Assembly (NCBI GenBank): GCA_002293065.1 | Contig: DBCN01000079.1 | Location: 1 to 19,407, forward strand | Reading direction: 5' to 3' | Source: Opitutia bacterium UBA957 | GTDB taxonomy: Bacteria > Verrucomicrobiota > Verrucomicrobiia > Opitutales > UBA953 | Length of the DNA: 19,407 bases | The notes under the pieces: generated by a model | Databases searched by the model: none | What the model was told of the DNA's origin: nothing | What the model saw: the letters and a program-made list of their open reading frames with translations, nothing else | In this document: in pieces, positions 7,010-15,214 of the stretch | Position numbering within the stretch: the first letter of the stretch is position 1 | How the letters are laid out: every line of letters starts with the position of its first letter | Program-made: the position numbers and the translations under genes

Positions 7010-8089
7010 TCACGAAGCGGTGGCAAGTTTCCGCAAGACGGTGAGCGCGACCGACTTGAAGACGCGGGCGGCGTTGCTGTCGGGGTGGCTGACGACGACG
7101 GGGATGCCATGGTCGCCCCCTTGGCGGACGGCGGGGTCGAGCGGGACTTCCCCGAGCAACTCGGTGCGCAGGGCGGTGGCGACTTTCAGCCCACCGCCTT
7201 GACCGAAGAGGTATTGGCGCTGGCCATCGGGACCCTCGAAGTGGCTCATGTTTTCGGCCACACCAAGGATGGGCACGCCCACCTTCTCGAACATCGCCGC
7301 ACCGCGGAGGGCCACGGAGACCGCGGCCGTCTGCGGGGTCGTCACGATGACCGCTCCGCTCAAGGCCATCGCTTGGGCGATCGACAGCTGGGCGTCGCCG
7401 GTGCCGGGCGGGAGGTCGATGAGGAGCACGTCCAGTTCGCCCCAGCGGACATTGGTCGCGAACTGGGAAATCGTCTTCATGATCATCGGCCCGCGCCAGA
7501 CCACGGGGGCATCGGCATCGATCAGCAGTCCCATGGACATGACCTTGACCCCGAAGTTTTCGAGCGGCAGGAGGACGTCGCCTTCCATTTCGGGACGAGC
7601 GCTGAGGCCGATCATGAGGGGGACCGACGGCCCGTAGATGTCGCAATCCATGAGCCCGATGCGGTGAGGGCGGCCCTGCTCGGTCAGGGAGCGGGCCAGG
7701 GCGCAGGCTAGGTTGACGGCGAAGGTCGACTTACCGACCCCGCCTTTGCCGCTGGCGATGGCGATGATGTGTTTGACCTGACCCACCCCGGCGTTGGCGG
7801 GCAGTTTGATTTCGGCGGCGGCGGCCCCGGGGGCGGCCTTGGGGACCGTGACCGTGATGGCGATTTCGGGGTCGATGGCGCCGGCGGCCTTCAGCACGGC
7901 CTCGATCTCATCGTACAGCTGCTTGGGGATCTTGGGGTCGGCCGTCGTCACGGCGAGGCCGACCGTCACCTTACCCTCGGCGGTGACCTCGATCCCGCGC
8001 AGGAGCCCGAAGGAGACGATATCTCGGCTGAAGCCCGGGTAGCGGACTTGGCCGAGGGCCTTTTGGACGGAATCCTTATCGAGTGGCAT
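7010..8089 (-). CDS. mrp: Mrp/ApbC/NBP35-family Fe-S cluster carrier ATPase
   Basis: The 359-residue protein has an N-terminal MIP18/DUF59 domain (about 4-80, with VRYPGFSRDIVSFGLL at 15-30) and a deviant Walker P-loop ATPase domain: SGKGGVGKST at 113-122, MDCDIYGPSVP at 147-157, LIDLPPGTGDAQL at 223-235, TTPQTAAVSV at 250-259. Family role: ATP-dependent binding and transfer of [4Fe-4S] clusters to apoproteins in the cytosol. Odd: the C-terminal CPxC(G) motif that normally follows ENMS-[YH]-F is EGPDGQ (285-290), so both cluster-bridging cysteines are absent; the only cysteines are Cys129 and Cys149. ATG 8089-8087 follows no Shine-Dalgarno. It diverges from the TolB-like gene across 57 bp and is followed by the 72-aa gene. 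Confidence 0.93.
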   Translation of the reverse strand: MPLDKDSVQKALGQVRYPGFSRDIVSFGLLRGIEVTAEGKVTVGLAVTTADPKIPKQLYDEIEAVLKAAGAIDPEIAITVTVPKAAPGAAAAEIKLPANAGVGQVKHIIAIASGKGGVGKSTFAVNLACALARSLTEQGRPHRIGLMDCDIYGPSVPLMIGLSARPEMEGDVLLPLENFGVKVMSMGLLIDADAPVVWRGPMIMKTISQFATNVRWGELDVLLIDLPPGTGDAQLSIAQAMALSGAVIVTTPQTAAVSVALRGAAMFEKVGVPILGVAENMSHFEGPDGQRQYLFGQGGGLKVATALRTELLGEVPLDPAVRQGGDHGIPVVVSHPDSNAARVFKSVALTVLRKLATAS

Positions 8090-8146
8090 GAGCAGGATTG
8101 AAGTCCCGCCCCACCTTAGGTCAAACTGCTATCGCTCTTACCATCC
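8090..8146. promoter_or_regulatory. Divergent mrp/TolB-like intergenic region
   Basis: Only 57 bp separate the two divergent start codons, so promoters for both must overlap each other or the coding starts. I could not identify a -35/-10 pair with acceptable spacing on either strand. Confidence 0.35.
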
Positions 8147-9349
8147 ATGAAGTTCATCCGTCTCTCGCTGGGGCTCCTTTTTCTCGCGGCCGTTGGCCTG
8201 GTTCCGGTCCACGCGCAGAACCGCGTCGTCGTGAACGACAGCATCGATGCCTTGATGAAGCAGGGCATCATGCCGGTGACCATCGTGAGCGATGACGCCG
8301 CCGTGGGCAGCTTGGTTTCCTTCGCCTTGAGCGCGCACGGCGCCTTCAGCGTCCGGACGAACTCCTCGGTGCGCGTCACCATCGGTCGCACGGGCACCAG
8401 CGCCGTCGTGGCCTGCGATCACCCCAGCTTTGCTTTCCAGACCACCGTCGAGGCGCGCGACCAGGATGATTTGGCCTTGCGCGTCGCCGATGCCGCCGTC
8501 GTGGGCCTTGGTCGGGCCTGGAAGCTTAAGCCCCTCTTCGCGGCGACGAAGGTCGCCTTCGTTTCGAAGTATACCGGCAACCAGGAGATCTACACCACGA
8601 ACCTCGTGCATTCGAAGACCGCGCGCATCACGAATTTCCGCAACACCAGCCATTCTCCCCGCTGGAATCCCGACGGCACGCGCCTCACCTTCATCACCTC
8701 GGCGATGACCGGCTTCCCCGAAGTCTTCTCCACGAACGGCATCGGCAATCCGCGCGGGGTCATCACCAACGTGCGCGGGGCCTTGGGGGCCGCGAGCGCG
8801 GGTCCCGATGGCCGTTTGGCGTTCGCCTCCTCGAATCGCGGCAACATGGACATCTACGTGGCCAACGCGGATGGTTCGGGCGCGCGCGTGGTCGTGGCGA
8901 CGCCGGACGTCGATGCCGATCCCTCGTGGTCGCCGGATGGCGCGCGTTTGGTGCTGACCAGCGGGCCGACGGGCCGTCCGGGCATCTACGTCAGTTCGGC
9001 GGCCGGGGGCGGCCTCTCGCGTCTTTCCACTGGCTATGGCTACAGCGCCGAACCCCGCTGGAACCCGGTCGAGCCTGGTCTCATCGTCTTCACGTTCCAG
9101 TCGGGCGGCTTGCGTTTGGCGGTCGCCGATCTCCAGTCGGGGGCCATCACGCCGGTGCCGGTGACCTCGGCGATGGGCTTTTCCCATAGCTCGTGGTGCG
9201 CGGACGGACGCCACGTCGTCGCCACGCAGTCGCTGAACGCGCAATCGTGGATCGCCATCGTCGATACGAAGACGGGCAAGGCGACGCGCCTCACCGACAG
9301 CAAGCTCGGCGAGTGTTCCCAGCCGGACTGCTTCGTCCGCCGCAACTAA
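8147..9349 (+). CDS. TolB-like exported WD40-like (PD40) beta-propeller protein
   Basis: The 400-residue product has a Sec signal peptide (KFIRLSLGLLFLAAVGL, cleavage probably after VHA-Q around 23-24), so it is periplasmic. Residues about 25-125 form an alpha/beta domain resembling the TolB N-terminal domain but shortened. Residues about 131-395 carry PD40/WD40-like blades: VAFVSKYTGNQEIYTTNL (136-153), SPRWNPDGTRLTFITS (170-185), PDGRLAFASSNRGNMDIYVA (220-239), DPSWSPDGARLVLTS (258-272), EPRWNPVEPGLIVFT (302-316), HSSWCADGRHVVAT (347-360). TolB works with Pal and Tol proteins in outer-membrane constriction; no other tol gene is here, so I leave the symbol empty. Start ATG 8147 lacks a Shine-Dalgarno. 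Confidence 0.85.
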   Translation: MKFIRLSLGLLFLAAVGLVPVHAQNRVVVNDSIDALMKQGIMPVTIVSDDAAVGSLVSFALSAHGAFSVRTNSSVRVTIGRTGTSAVVACDHPSFAFQTTVEARDQDDLALRVADAAVVGLGRAWKLKPLFAATKVAFVSKYTGNQEIYTTNLVHSKTARITNFRNTSHSPRWNPDGTRLTFITSAMTGFPEVFSTNGIGNPRGVITNVRGALGAASAGPDGRLAFASSNRGNMDIYVANADGSGARVVVATPDVDADPSWSPDGARLVLTSGPTGRPGIYVSSAAGGGLSRLSTGYGYSAEPRWNPVEPGLIVFTFQSGGLRLAVADLQSGAITPVPVTSAMGFSHSSWCADGRHVVATQSLNAQSWIAIVDTKTGKATRLTDSKLGECSQPDCFVRRN

Positions 9350-9352
9350 GCG

Positions 9353-9364
9353 ACCGCGCGCGGT
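9353..9364. terminator. Possible bidirectional terminator palindrome
   Basis: The only DNA between the convergent TolB-like and GYF-domain genes is 15 bp and holds the perfect 12-bp palindrome ACCGCGCGCGGT, followed on the plus strand by TTATT. It is short, and the T-run is weak, so terminator function is uncertain. Confidence 0.3.
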
Positions 9365-11008
9365 TTATTCGGCCGCGAGGAGCGGGGCCGGCGCGGGGGA
9401 TTCCGTCAAGCGCGGGAAAGACTCACACTTTTCCAGGATCTCGGTCGGGACCACGCCGCCCACGGGGAATTTGCCGTGCGTTTCCGCATCGACCATCACG
9501 ATGAGCGGGTCGGTATCCTTGTCGCGGGCGACCACGAAGAAGTGCCACTTCGGCGAGAAGCGATTGGCGGAGATTTCCTTGTCGCCGACGCGGTAGCGGA
9601 CGTAGTGGCGGCGGTTGCCCGTCACCGGTTTATCGAGGACCTTGTACTGCTCACGGGTCAGGAAGGTATCCTTGGGGATCTCTTCGGAACGCAGGTCGCG
9701 GCAGGCCAGGAACTTCGAGCCCCAAGCGAGGTAGACCGTGTCGCCGTTGATTTGGGCCGTCACCAGGATGCGGGTCGGGGCGATGTCGGTTTCGAGCTTG
9801 CCCGTTTCGGCGATGAGGAAGTTGCCGTTTTGGTCGACGGGGACTTCCTTGGCGTTGGAAGCGAGCACCCAGGCGCCGAGTTCGGCGCCGAGGCCGGAGT
9901 TGAATTCGCTCCAGACCTTCTTGCGGGCGTTGGGGTCGACGTTGATGCGGATGCGGTTCTGGAGGTCGCGCAGCTTGCCGGTGAAGGTGCGGAGTTCGCC
10001 GGCCCACTTGCTGTTGCCGACCTTCTCGGCCTCGCGGGCCCGGAACTCGACGCGGTCGATCGCGGGCTTCAGTTCGGCCAACTTCATCTGTTCCATTTCG
10101 CCTTTCAGGCGGGCCGATTCCGGGGCGGCATCAACCGGGAACGTGGCGACGACTTCGGTGCGCAACTGATCGAAGGCCGCATCGTCCAGCATCGGTGAAA
10201 GCACGGTGTCGAGCACGGTGGCCTGTTCGGTCACCTTCTGTTGGACGTCCGCGGGAATCGGCGCGCTCAAGACGTAGACCTTGAGGCCATCGTCGAGTTT
10301 GATGTTCCACTTCGTGAGGAGGTTGCCGAGCGGGGAAGTATCGACGGCGCCGGAGACCTTGAAGCCTTGGTTTTCGGGGATGCGGAGGCGGTTGAGCAGC
10401 GTGGGCCGGAGGAGTTGGCCTCCCGTCGGACGTTGGAAAGTGGCGAGTTGGGCTTGGGCTTGGATCTCTTCGAAGCGCTTCACGTCGGAGTCGAACCGCT
10501 TCAGGTTATCCGTGGCCTTCGGGTCATCCTTGGCGAATTTGGCGGCACCCTTGCCGAGGAGGCTTCCGCCGATCTCGGTGAAGGAGCCGACGTAGGCGGC
10601 GAGGGCGAGGGCGACGAAGAAGGCCGACAGGCCAACGGTGCGGTGCGTGCTGATCTTGGTGCGCAGGTCGGCTTCGTGGCCGCCGAGGACGATTTCGGCT
10701 TGGGCTTGGGAGATCTGGTCTACCGTGGCCGAGTCGGCCAAGCCGTACATCAAGAGCTTGCGGCGCACATCGACGTCGAGGCGGCTGGCGTCGACCTCCG
10801 CTTCCGCTTCGCTCTTCTCCACTTTCTTGGTCAGCTTGATGCTGCTGCCGAAAGTGAAGTGGTTGCCCAAGGGCTCCCACTCGGTCGAGCCAGAGGGGGC
10901 GCACTGCGTGTCGGCATGGACGGTGCCGGCGTTGATGAGGTCTTGGATCTCGTACTCGCTGAGCGGGCCGCGGACCTCGTTGTCGATAAATAGGGCAAAA
11001 TGACGCAT
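9365..11008 (-). CDS. Membrane protein with N-terminal GYF_2-like domain, function unknown
   Basis: The protein has 547 residues. Residues about 3-50 fit the GYF_2/DUF4339 pattern: ALFIDNEVRGPLSEYEIQDL (5-24), INAGTVHADT, then STEWEPL with the conserved Trp44. Such domains bind proline-rich or other peptide ligands and often sit in front of membrane segments. A Lys/Glu-rich linker (60-75) is followed by a helical region with RRKLLMYGLADSATVDQI (82-99), one clear transmembrane helix at about 124-143, then a long C-terminal part (about 155-547) with helical, coiled-coil-like stretches (about 165-185, 285-345) and a C-terminal beta-rich region (about 375-520). The C-terminal region matches no family I recognise. 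It is convergent with the TolB-like gene and divergent from rpoN; the function is unknown. Confidence 0.75.
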   Translation of the reverse strand: MRHFALFIDNEVRGPLSEYEIQDLINAGTVHADTQCAPSGSTEWEPLGNHFTFGSSIKLTKKVEKSEAEAEVDASRLDVDVRRKLLMYGLADSATVDQISQAQAEIVLGGHEADLRTKISTHRTVGLSAFFVALALAAYVGSFTEIGGSLLGKGAAKFAKDDPKATDNLKRFDSDVKRFEEIQAQAQLATFQRPTGGQLLRPTLLNRLRIPENQGFKVSGAVDTSPLGNLLTKWNIKLDDGLKVYVLSAPIPADVQQKVTEQATVLDTVLSPMLDDAAFDQLRTEVVATFPVDAAPESARLKGEMEQMKLAELKPAIDRVEFRAREAEKVGNSKWAGELRTFTGKLRDLQNRIRINVDPNARKKVWSEFNSGLGAELGAWVLASNAKEVPVDQNGNFLIAETGKLETDIAPTRILVTAQINGDTVYLAWGSKFLACRDLRSEEIPKDTFLTREQYKVLDKPVTGNRRHYVRYRVGDKEISANRFSPKWHFFVVARDKDTDPLIVMVDAETHGKFPVGGVVPTEILEKCESFPRLTESPAPAPLLAAE

Positions 11009-11135
11009 AAGGGCGTTGTGGCCAAGGGGTTTAGGGCCTTTGTTAGGGTAAGCCCTGAGGGGTCAGTGGCAAGCCGATAGGGGGATTGCTTCCCCTTTGC
11101 AAATTAGCCGAAGATACCTTTGCTCAAAAGGGTTA
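11009..11135. promoter_or_regulatory. Divergent GYF-protein/rpoN intergenic region
   Basis: This 127-bp gap must promote both divergent genes. For the minus-strand gene a possible -35 TTGCCA (11072-11067) and -10 TACCCT (11050-11045) have 16-bp spacing; the -10 is poor. CTGAGGGGTCAG (11055-11066) can form a 4-bp stem. For rpoN no convincing promoter is seen. AAAAGGG at 11126-11132, 3 nt before the rpoN ATG, is one of the few Shine-Dalgarno-like runs in the window. Confidence 0.35.
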
Positions 11136-12581
11136 ATGGCTAATCAAGGTGTCAATCAATCGCAGAAGCAGGTGCAGGGGCTCGTCCTGACGCCCCAGCT
11201 CCGCCAGTCCTTGCGCATCTTGCAGGTCCCAGCCGCTGAGTTATTGCGTGAAATCGCCGATGAAATGGCGGCCAACCCGTTGCTCGAAGAGGTTGAACCC
11301 AGCTCCACCGAGCCGATGGAAGCAGCCCCGTCCGAGGAGCCGGAGGAGGATGGTCCCCGCGAACTCAGTTTGGGGGATGAGGACTTCGATGCCTTGCGCC
11401 GGATGAAGGAGGATTGGGACGAGAGCTATTACGAAGAAATCCGTTCCCAGGGGTATACGCAGGACGACGAGGAACGTCGTCGGCACATGCTGGAATCGGT
11501 CACGGGCGAGTCCTCGCTTTCCGAGCATCTCGCCGAACAAGCCCGGACCGCCTCCGATGACCCGCAGGTCCAAGACGCCCTCAAGCTTCTGATTGCCTCC
11601 TTGGATGACCGCGGCTTCCTGGACGAAGACCTTTCCTCGATCGCGTTGCGTTCGGGGCAGAGCTACGAAGCCGTCGTCACGGCGCACACTCTGCTGCTCG
11701 GGTTCGATCCCGTCGGCATCGGCGCGCGCGACCTCCGCGAATGTTTCCTGGCCCAGCTCCGGCAGCGGGGCCGGGGCCTCTCGTTCGCCGCCCGCTTGGT
11801 GCAGGACGCCTGGGAGCCCCTCATGGCCCGCCGCCTCGATGAGTGCGGGCGCATCTGCGAGCTCACCCCGGATGAAGTCCGCGAAGGCCTGACGGAGATG
11901 GCCAAACTCGAGACCGCGCCCGCGCGGCGCTTCATGCGCGACGACAACCGCGTCGTGACCCCTGATGCCACCGTGGAAAAAGCCGACGATGGTTCATGGA
12001 AGGTCGGCATGGATGACCGGCACATCCCGAAGCTCAAGTTGGCTTCCGCCTATAAGGACATGTTGGCCGGACAGGCCTTGGGCGAAAAGGAGCGGACCTA
12101 TATTTTGGAGCGGATGCGGCAGGGCAAGTTCCTCATCGGTGCGATCGAGGAGCGCCAGCGCACCGTCGAGCGCCTCGCGCACATCATCGTCGAACGCCAA
12201 GGCGATTTCTTCGAACACGGCCCAGCGCAGTTGCGGCCGCTGACCATGACGGACGTCGCCAAGGAGATGGGCGTGCATGAGACCACCGTCGGTCGCGCCG
12301 CCGCGAACAAGTGGATGCTCACCCCGCATGGCCTGAAGGAATTCCGCTGGTTCTTCACTTCCGGCGTCGCCACCGAAGGCGGCGGCACGGTCGCCCAGGA
12401 AGGCGTGCAGGAGCTCATCGCCGACATCTTGGCGCGCGAAAACCCCGCGGCCCCGTTGGCGGACGAGGCGATCACGGCCGAACTCCGGAAGCGCGGCATC
12501 CAGATCGCCCGTCGCACCGTGGCCAAATACCGTGAAGCGTTGGGCCAGCCCCCGGCGCACATGCGGCGGCGGCGGCTCTGA
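11136..12581 (+). CDS. rpoN: RNA polymerase sigma-54 factor
   Basis: From ATG 11136 the product is 481 residues, a normal sigma-54 length; an in-frame TTG at 11097 is less likely because the family starts close to the Gln-rich region. Region I: LVLTPQLRQSLRILQ (16-30) plus ELLREIADEMAANPLLE (35-51), which contacts enhancer-binding proteins. An acidic region II spans about 53-105. The core-binding domain covers about 120-300 (LIASLDDRGFLDEDL at 152-166, LLGFDPVGIGARDLRECF at 187-204). The helix-turn-helix for the -12 element lies at about 370-395 (MTDVAKEMGVHETTVGRA), and the RpoN box ARRTVAKYRE at 458-467 reads the -24 element. It directs transcription only with AAA+ activators, none of which are in this window. 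Confidence 0.97.
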   Translation: MANQGVNQSQKQVQGLVLTPQLRQSLRILQVPAAELLREIADEMAANPLLEEVEPSSTEPMEAAPSEEPEEDGPRELSLGDEDFDALRRMKEDWDESYYEEIRSQGYTQDDEERRRHMLESVTGESSLSEHLAEQARTASDDPQVQDALKLLIASLDDRGFLDEDLSSIALRSGQSYEAVVTAHTLLLGFDPVGIGARDLRECFLAQLRQRGRGLSFAARLVQDAWEPLMARRLDECGRICELTPDEVREGLTEMAKLETAPARRFMRDDNRVVTPDATVEKADDGSWKVGMDDRHIPKLKLASAYKDMLAGQALGEKERTYILERMRQGKFLIGAIEERQRTVERLAHIIVERQGDFFEHGPAQLRPLTMTDVAKEMGVHETTVGRAAANKWMLTPHGLKEFRWFFTSGVATEGGGTVAQEGVQELIADILARENPAAPLADEAITAELRKRGIQIARRTVAKYREALGQPPAHMRRRRL

Positions 12582-13859
12582 TCACCGGAGCCGTTCGAGG
12601 ACCGAGCGCCAACCGAAATTGGCCATGTCCGGGAAAAGGATCTGAATCCCCGCCGTCAGCCCGTCGGCGAGTTTCACCGGTGCCGCGACGGCGGGTAGAC
12701 CGGCGAGCGAAGCCGGTGCGTTCAGCGCCAGGAGGCGCCGGCGATGCTGGTCGTCGCAAGCCGCTTTCGGCACGGCCGGACCGAAGGTGGCGGGGAGGAT
12801 CACGTAATGGTGGCGCGTGAAGATGGCCTGGAACGCTTCGCTCACCCGGCGGCGAACCACTTCCGCCGCACGCAGTTCTTCCACGGTGCGGTTACGCCCG
12901 GCATCCAGGCGGGCCCAGACGGCGGGGTCGTAAGCCGCGCGGCGCCGATCGAGCCAAGGCGCGTGGACGCGGGCGGCGGCGGCGCCACCAAGGATGGGGT
13001 AGGCCGTGGCCGCTTCGGTGCAGGCGAGCCGCAGCAGTTCGGCCGCCGCGGGGTCTTCCTTGGCCCCGCACTTGAGCGCCAAGGCGCGCATCGGCGCAAG
13101 CACCGTTGGATCGATGCCCAAGCCCAAGTCGCCCGCCCACAGACCCGCTCCGGCCGGCGGCGCTTCGCCGAGGACGGCCGTGGAAACTTCGAGCAGATCG
13201 TTGGCGGAACGCGCGAGCCAGCCTTGCGTGTCGTAGCCGGGCGACAAGGGGAAGCTATCGCCGACGGGTGCGATGTCGGGGGATAGGCGCAAGCCCCACA
13301 CCCCGCAATAGGCGGCGGGCACGCGGATGGAACCCGCCGTGTCGGTGGCGAGCGCGAAGGGCACGAGGCCGCGGGCGACGGCGAAGGCGGAGCCGGAACT
13401 GGAGCCCCCGGCGAGCCGGGCGGCGTCGGTCGGATGGGGACAATCGCCGAAGTGCGGGTTTTCGCCGGAGAGCCCGAAGGCGAACTCGTTGAGTTGCGTG
13501 CGGCCGCATTCCACTGCGCCGGCGTCATGTTGGAACGCGGCGGGCAGGGAGGAGTTGGTGCGGGGCAACCCGATTTCTTCCGCGAGGAAAGTCGACCCCG
13601 CGTGGGTCGGGTGACCCATGCGGAAATAGAGGTCCTTCGTCAGGAACGGCACGCCCCCCAGCGCCGACTCGCGCTGTTCCCAGGCGTTTTCGAAGCGCTG
13701 CGTCAGGCTGCGCGTATCGGGTAAACCGCACAGTGCGGCCCGCTGTTCGCTGGGGCTGAGCTCGGCCAGTTTGAGCAGAAAAGCTTCGGCGGCCATCCGG
13801 GGGCCGCGGGTCAAATAGAACTCCCGCCAGTCTTCGACTGAGAGGGGAGCGAGGTTCAC
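12582..13859 (-). CDS. Amidase-signature family hydrolase
   Basis: The 425-residue protein has the Ser-cisSer-Lys triad of the amidase signature family: Lys75 in VPFLTKDLY (70-78), Ser153 in GGSSSGSA (151-158), and nucleophile Ser177 in DTAGSIRVPAAYCGVWGLR (173-191). The 24-residue Ser-Ser spacing is that seen in GatA and FAAH. The family hydrolyses amide bonds in varied substrates. It is not convincingly GatA: no gatB or gatC is adjacent and it is shorter than typical GatA (about 480). The start is GTG 13859, overlapping the stop of the beta-CASP gene (GTGA), so translation is coupled and it is the last gene of the apaG-like operon. Its stop codon directly abuts the rpoN stop in the opposite direction. 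Confidence 0.88.
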   Translation of the reverse strand: MNLAPLSVEDWREFYLTRGPRMAAEAFLLKLAELSPSEQRAALCGLPDTRSLTQRFENAWEQRESALGGVPFLTKDLYFRMGHPTHAGSTFLAEEIGLPRTNSSLPAAFQHDAGAVECGRTQLNEFAFGLSGENPHFGDCPHPTDAARLAGGSSSGSAFAVARGLVPFALATDTAGSIRVPAAYCGVWGLRLSPDIAPVGDSFPLSPGYDTQGWLARSANDLLEVSTAVLGEAPPAGAGLWAGDLGLGIDPTVLAPMRALALKCGAKEDPAAAELLRLACTEAATAYPILGGAAAARVHAPWLDRRRAAYDPAVWARLDAGRNRTVEELRAAEVVRRRVSEAFQAIFTRHHYVILPATFGPAVPKAACDDQHRRRLLALNAPASLAGLPAVAAPVKLADGLTAGIQILFPDMANFGWRSVLERLR

Positions 13860-15214
13860 AGGTCGAGGGGAACGCCCGGTTCGGGGTCGTGGATGCGGGT
13901 GCCCGGCAATTCCTTCGACAAGGTCTCCTTCATCCAGGCGCGGGCGGGTGGGTCGCCATGCGTGAGCACGAGATCCTTGGGCGCGAGCGACTTGGCGAAA
14001 TCGACCAGCTCTTCGCGATCGGCGTGGCCGGACAAGTGGAAGCGTTCGACCTCGGCGCGGAGGATCGACGTGTGGTCGAGCCCGGTGAACTTGAACTCAC
14101 CGCCGGGCGCCATGCCGATCAATTCGCCCCCCGGCGTTTCCGGGTCGCAGTAGCCCACGAAGAACACGGCGTTTTCCTTGTGGTCGAGGACGTTGGCGGC
14201 GATGCGCCAGGCCGGCGTCTTTTCGACCAGCATGCCGCTCGAGAGCAGGTAGATGCCGCGTTCGGGGAGGTTCTTCCCCGGCTGCACGTAACGGCGCGAA
14301 AGCGGGAGCACGTTTAGGTCGCGCAGCACCTGCCGGTTGAATTTGACCTGCTTCGTCTTCTTGGTGGCGGCGTCGAGGTAATCGCAGAGATCCATGCCGA
14401 GACCCGAAGCGATGATGGGCACGTCGGCGAGGTTGCCGGCGGCGGCCGCTTCATCGAGGAGCATCAGGATTTCCTGCATGCGACCGAAAGCAAAAGCGGG
14501 GAGCAGCACCGTGCCACCGGCGTCGCAGACGCGGTTGATGGCCTTGATGAGGCGCTTCTCTTCCATCGCGCGCGTGTGGCTTGGATGCGAGGCGGTCGCC
14601 CCGCGGGTGCACTCCATGACCAACGTATCCACCGGTTGGCGCGGGAAGTCGGCGCCGCCGACCGTGCGTTGCGCTTGGAAATTCACGTCGCCCGTGAAGA
14701 AGTGGCGTTTGCGGCGATGCTCGATCATGCAGCCCACGGCGCCGGCGACATGGCCCGCGAGGTGGAAGCTCAATTGGATCTCCTCGCCGCCGCGGCCGAT
14801 CTTACGGGGGTTGGCGAGCGGGACGGCGGACAGCGCGTTTTCGACCCTTTCCACATCTTGATCGACGTACAGCGGGAGGTCGAGGTTGCCGGTCTCCTCC
14901 CGTTGGCGCTTCATCACCTGGATCGAATTGGAGAGCAGGCGGCGGGCAAAGAGCGTCGTCGCGGCCGACGCGAAGACCCGGGCGCCGGGGTGGGCGCGGA
15001 CCAGCAAGGGCAGGGAGCCGAGGTGGTCGAGGTGGCAGTGCGTCAGGATCACGCCATCGACCGACCCCTCGATCTTGTTGATCTGGGGCAGGGCGGCTTT
15101 GCCCGCGTGTTTGGGGTGCATGCCGCAGTCGATCACCATGCGCAGGCCCCCGAATTCGAGGAGCATGCAGCTGGCGCCGATTTCGCGGCCAGAGTTAAGG
15201 TCGGTAATTCTCAT
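13856..15214 (-). CDS. Beta-CASP metallo-beta-lactamase ribonuclease (Ysh1/CPSF73-like)
   Basis: The 452-residue protein combines an MBL core with a beta-CASP insert. Metal site: THCHLDHLG at 58-66 (His59, His61, Asp63, His64), His155 in HLAGHVAGAVG (151-161), Asp176 in FTGDVNF (173-179). Beta-CASP motifs: Glu201 in MECTRG (200-205; motif A, usually E-S-T-Y-G), FGRMQEIL (243-250), motif B HLSGHADREEL (393-403) and motif C LTHGD (417-421). Family members are zinc-dependent endo/exoribonucleases of mRNA or 3'-end processing in the cytosol, which is the likely role. Both ends overlap neighbours: ATG is inside the ApaG stop (ATGA) and its stop is inside the amidase GTG. Substrate is not inferable from the sequence. 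Confidence 0.92.
   Translation of the reverse strand: MRITDLNSGREIGASCMLLEFGGLRMVIDCGMHPKHAGKAALPQINKIEGSVDGVILTHCHLDHLGSLPLLVRAHPGARVFASAATTLFARRLLSNSIQVMKRQREETGNLDLPLYVDQDVERVENALSAVPLANPRKIGRGGEEIQLSFHLAGHVAGAVGCMIEHRRKRHFFTGDVNFQAQRTVGGADFPRQPVDTLVMECTRGATASHPSHTRAMEEKRLIKAINRVCDAGGTVLLPAFAFGRMQEILMLLDEAAAAGNLADVPIIASGLGMDLCDYLDAATKKTKQVKFNRQVLRDLNVLPLSRRYVQPGKNLPERGIYLLSSGMLVEKTPAWRIAANVLDHKENAVFFVGYCDPETPGGELIGMAPGGEFKFTGLDHTSILRAEVERFHLSGHADREELVDFAKSLAPKDLVLTHGDPPARAWMKETLSKELPGTRIHDPEPGVPLDL

Noticed and set aside
11097..11135. TTG start for rpoN at 11097
   Set aside because: ATG 11136 is closer to the conserved Gln-rich region I, and follows AAAAGGG; the TTG adds 13 unconserved residues.
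12582..13859. Amidase as GatA of the Glu-tRNA(Gln) amidotransferase
   Set aside because: It has the amidase signature but no gatB or gatC neighbour, is shorter than GatA, and belongs to the ApaG/beta-CASP unit.
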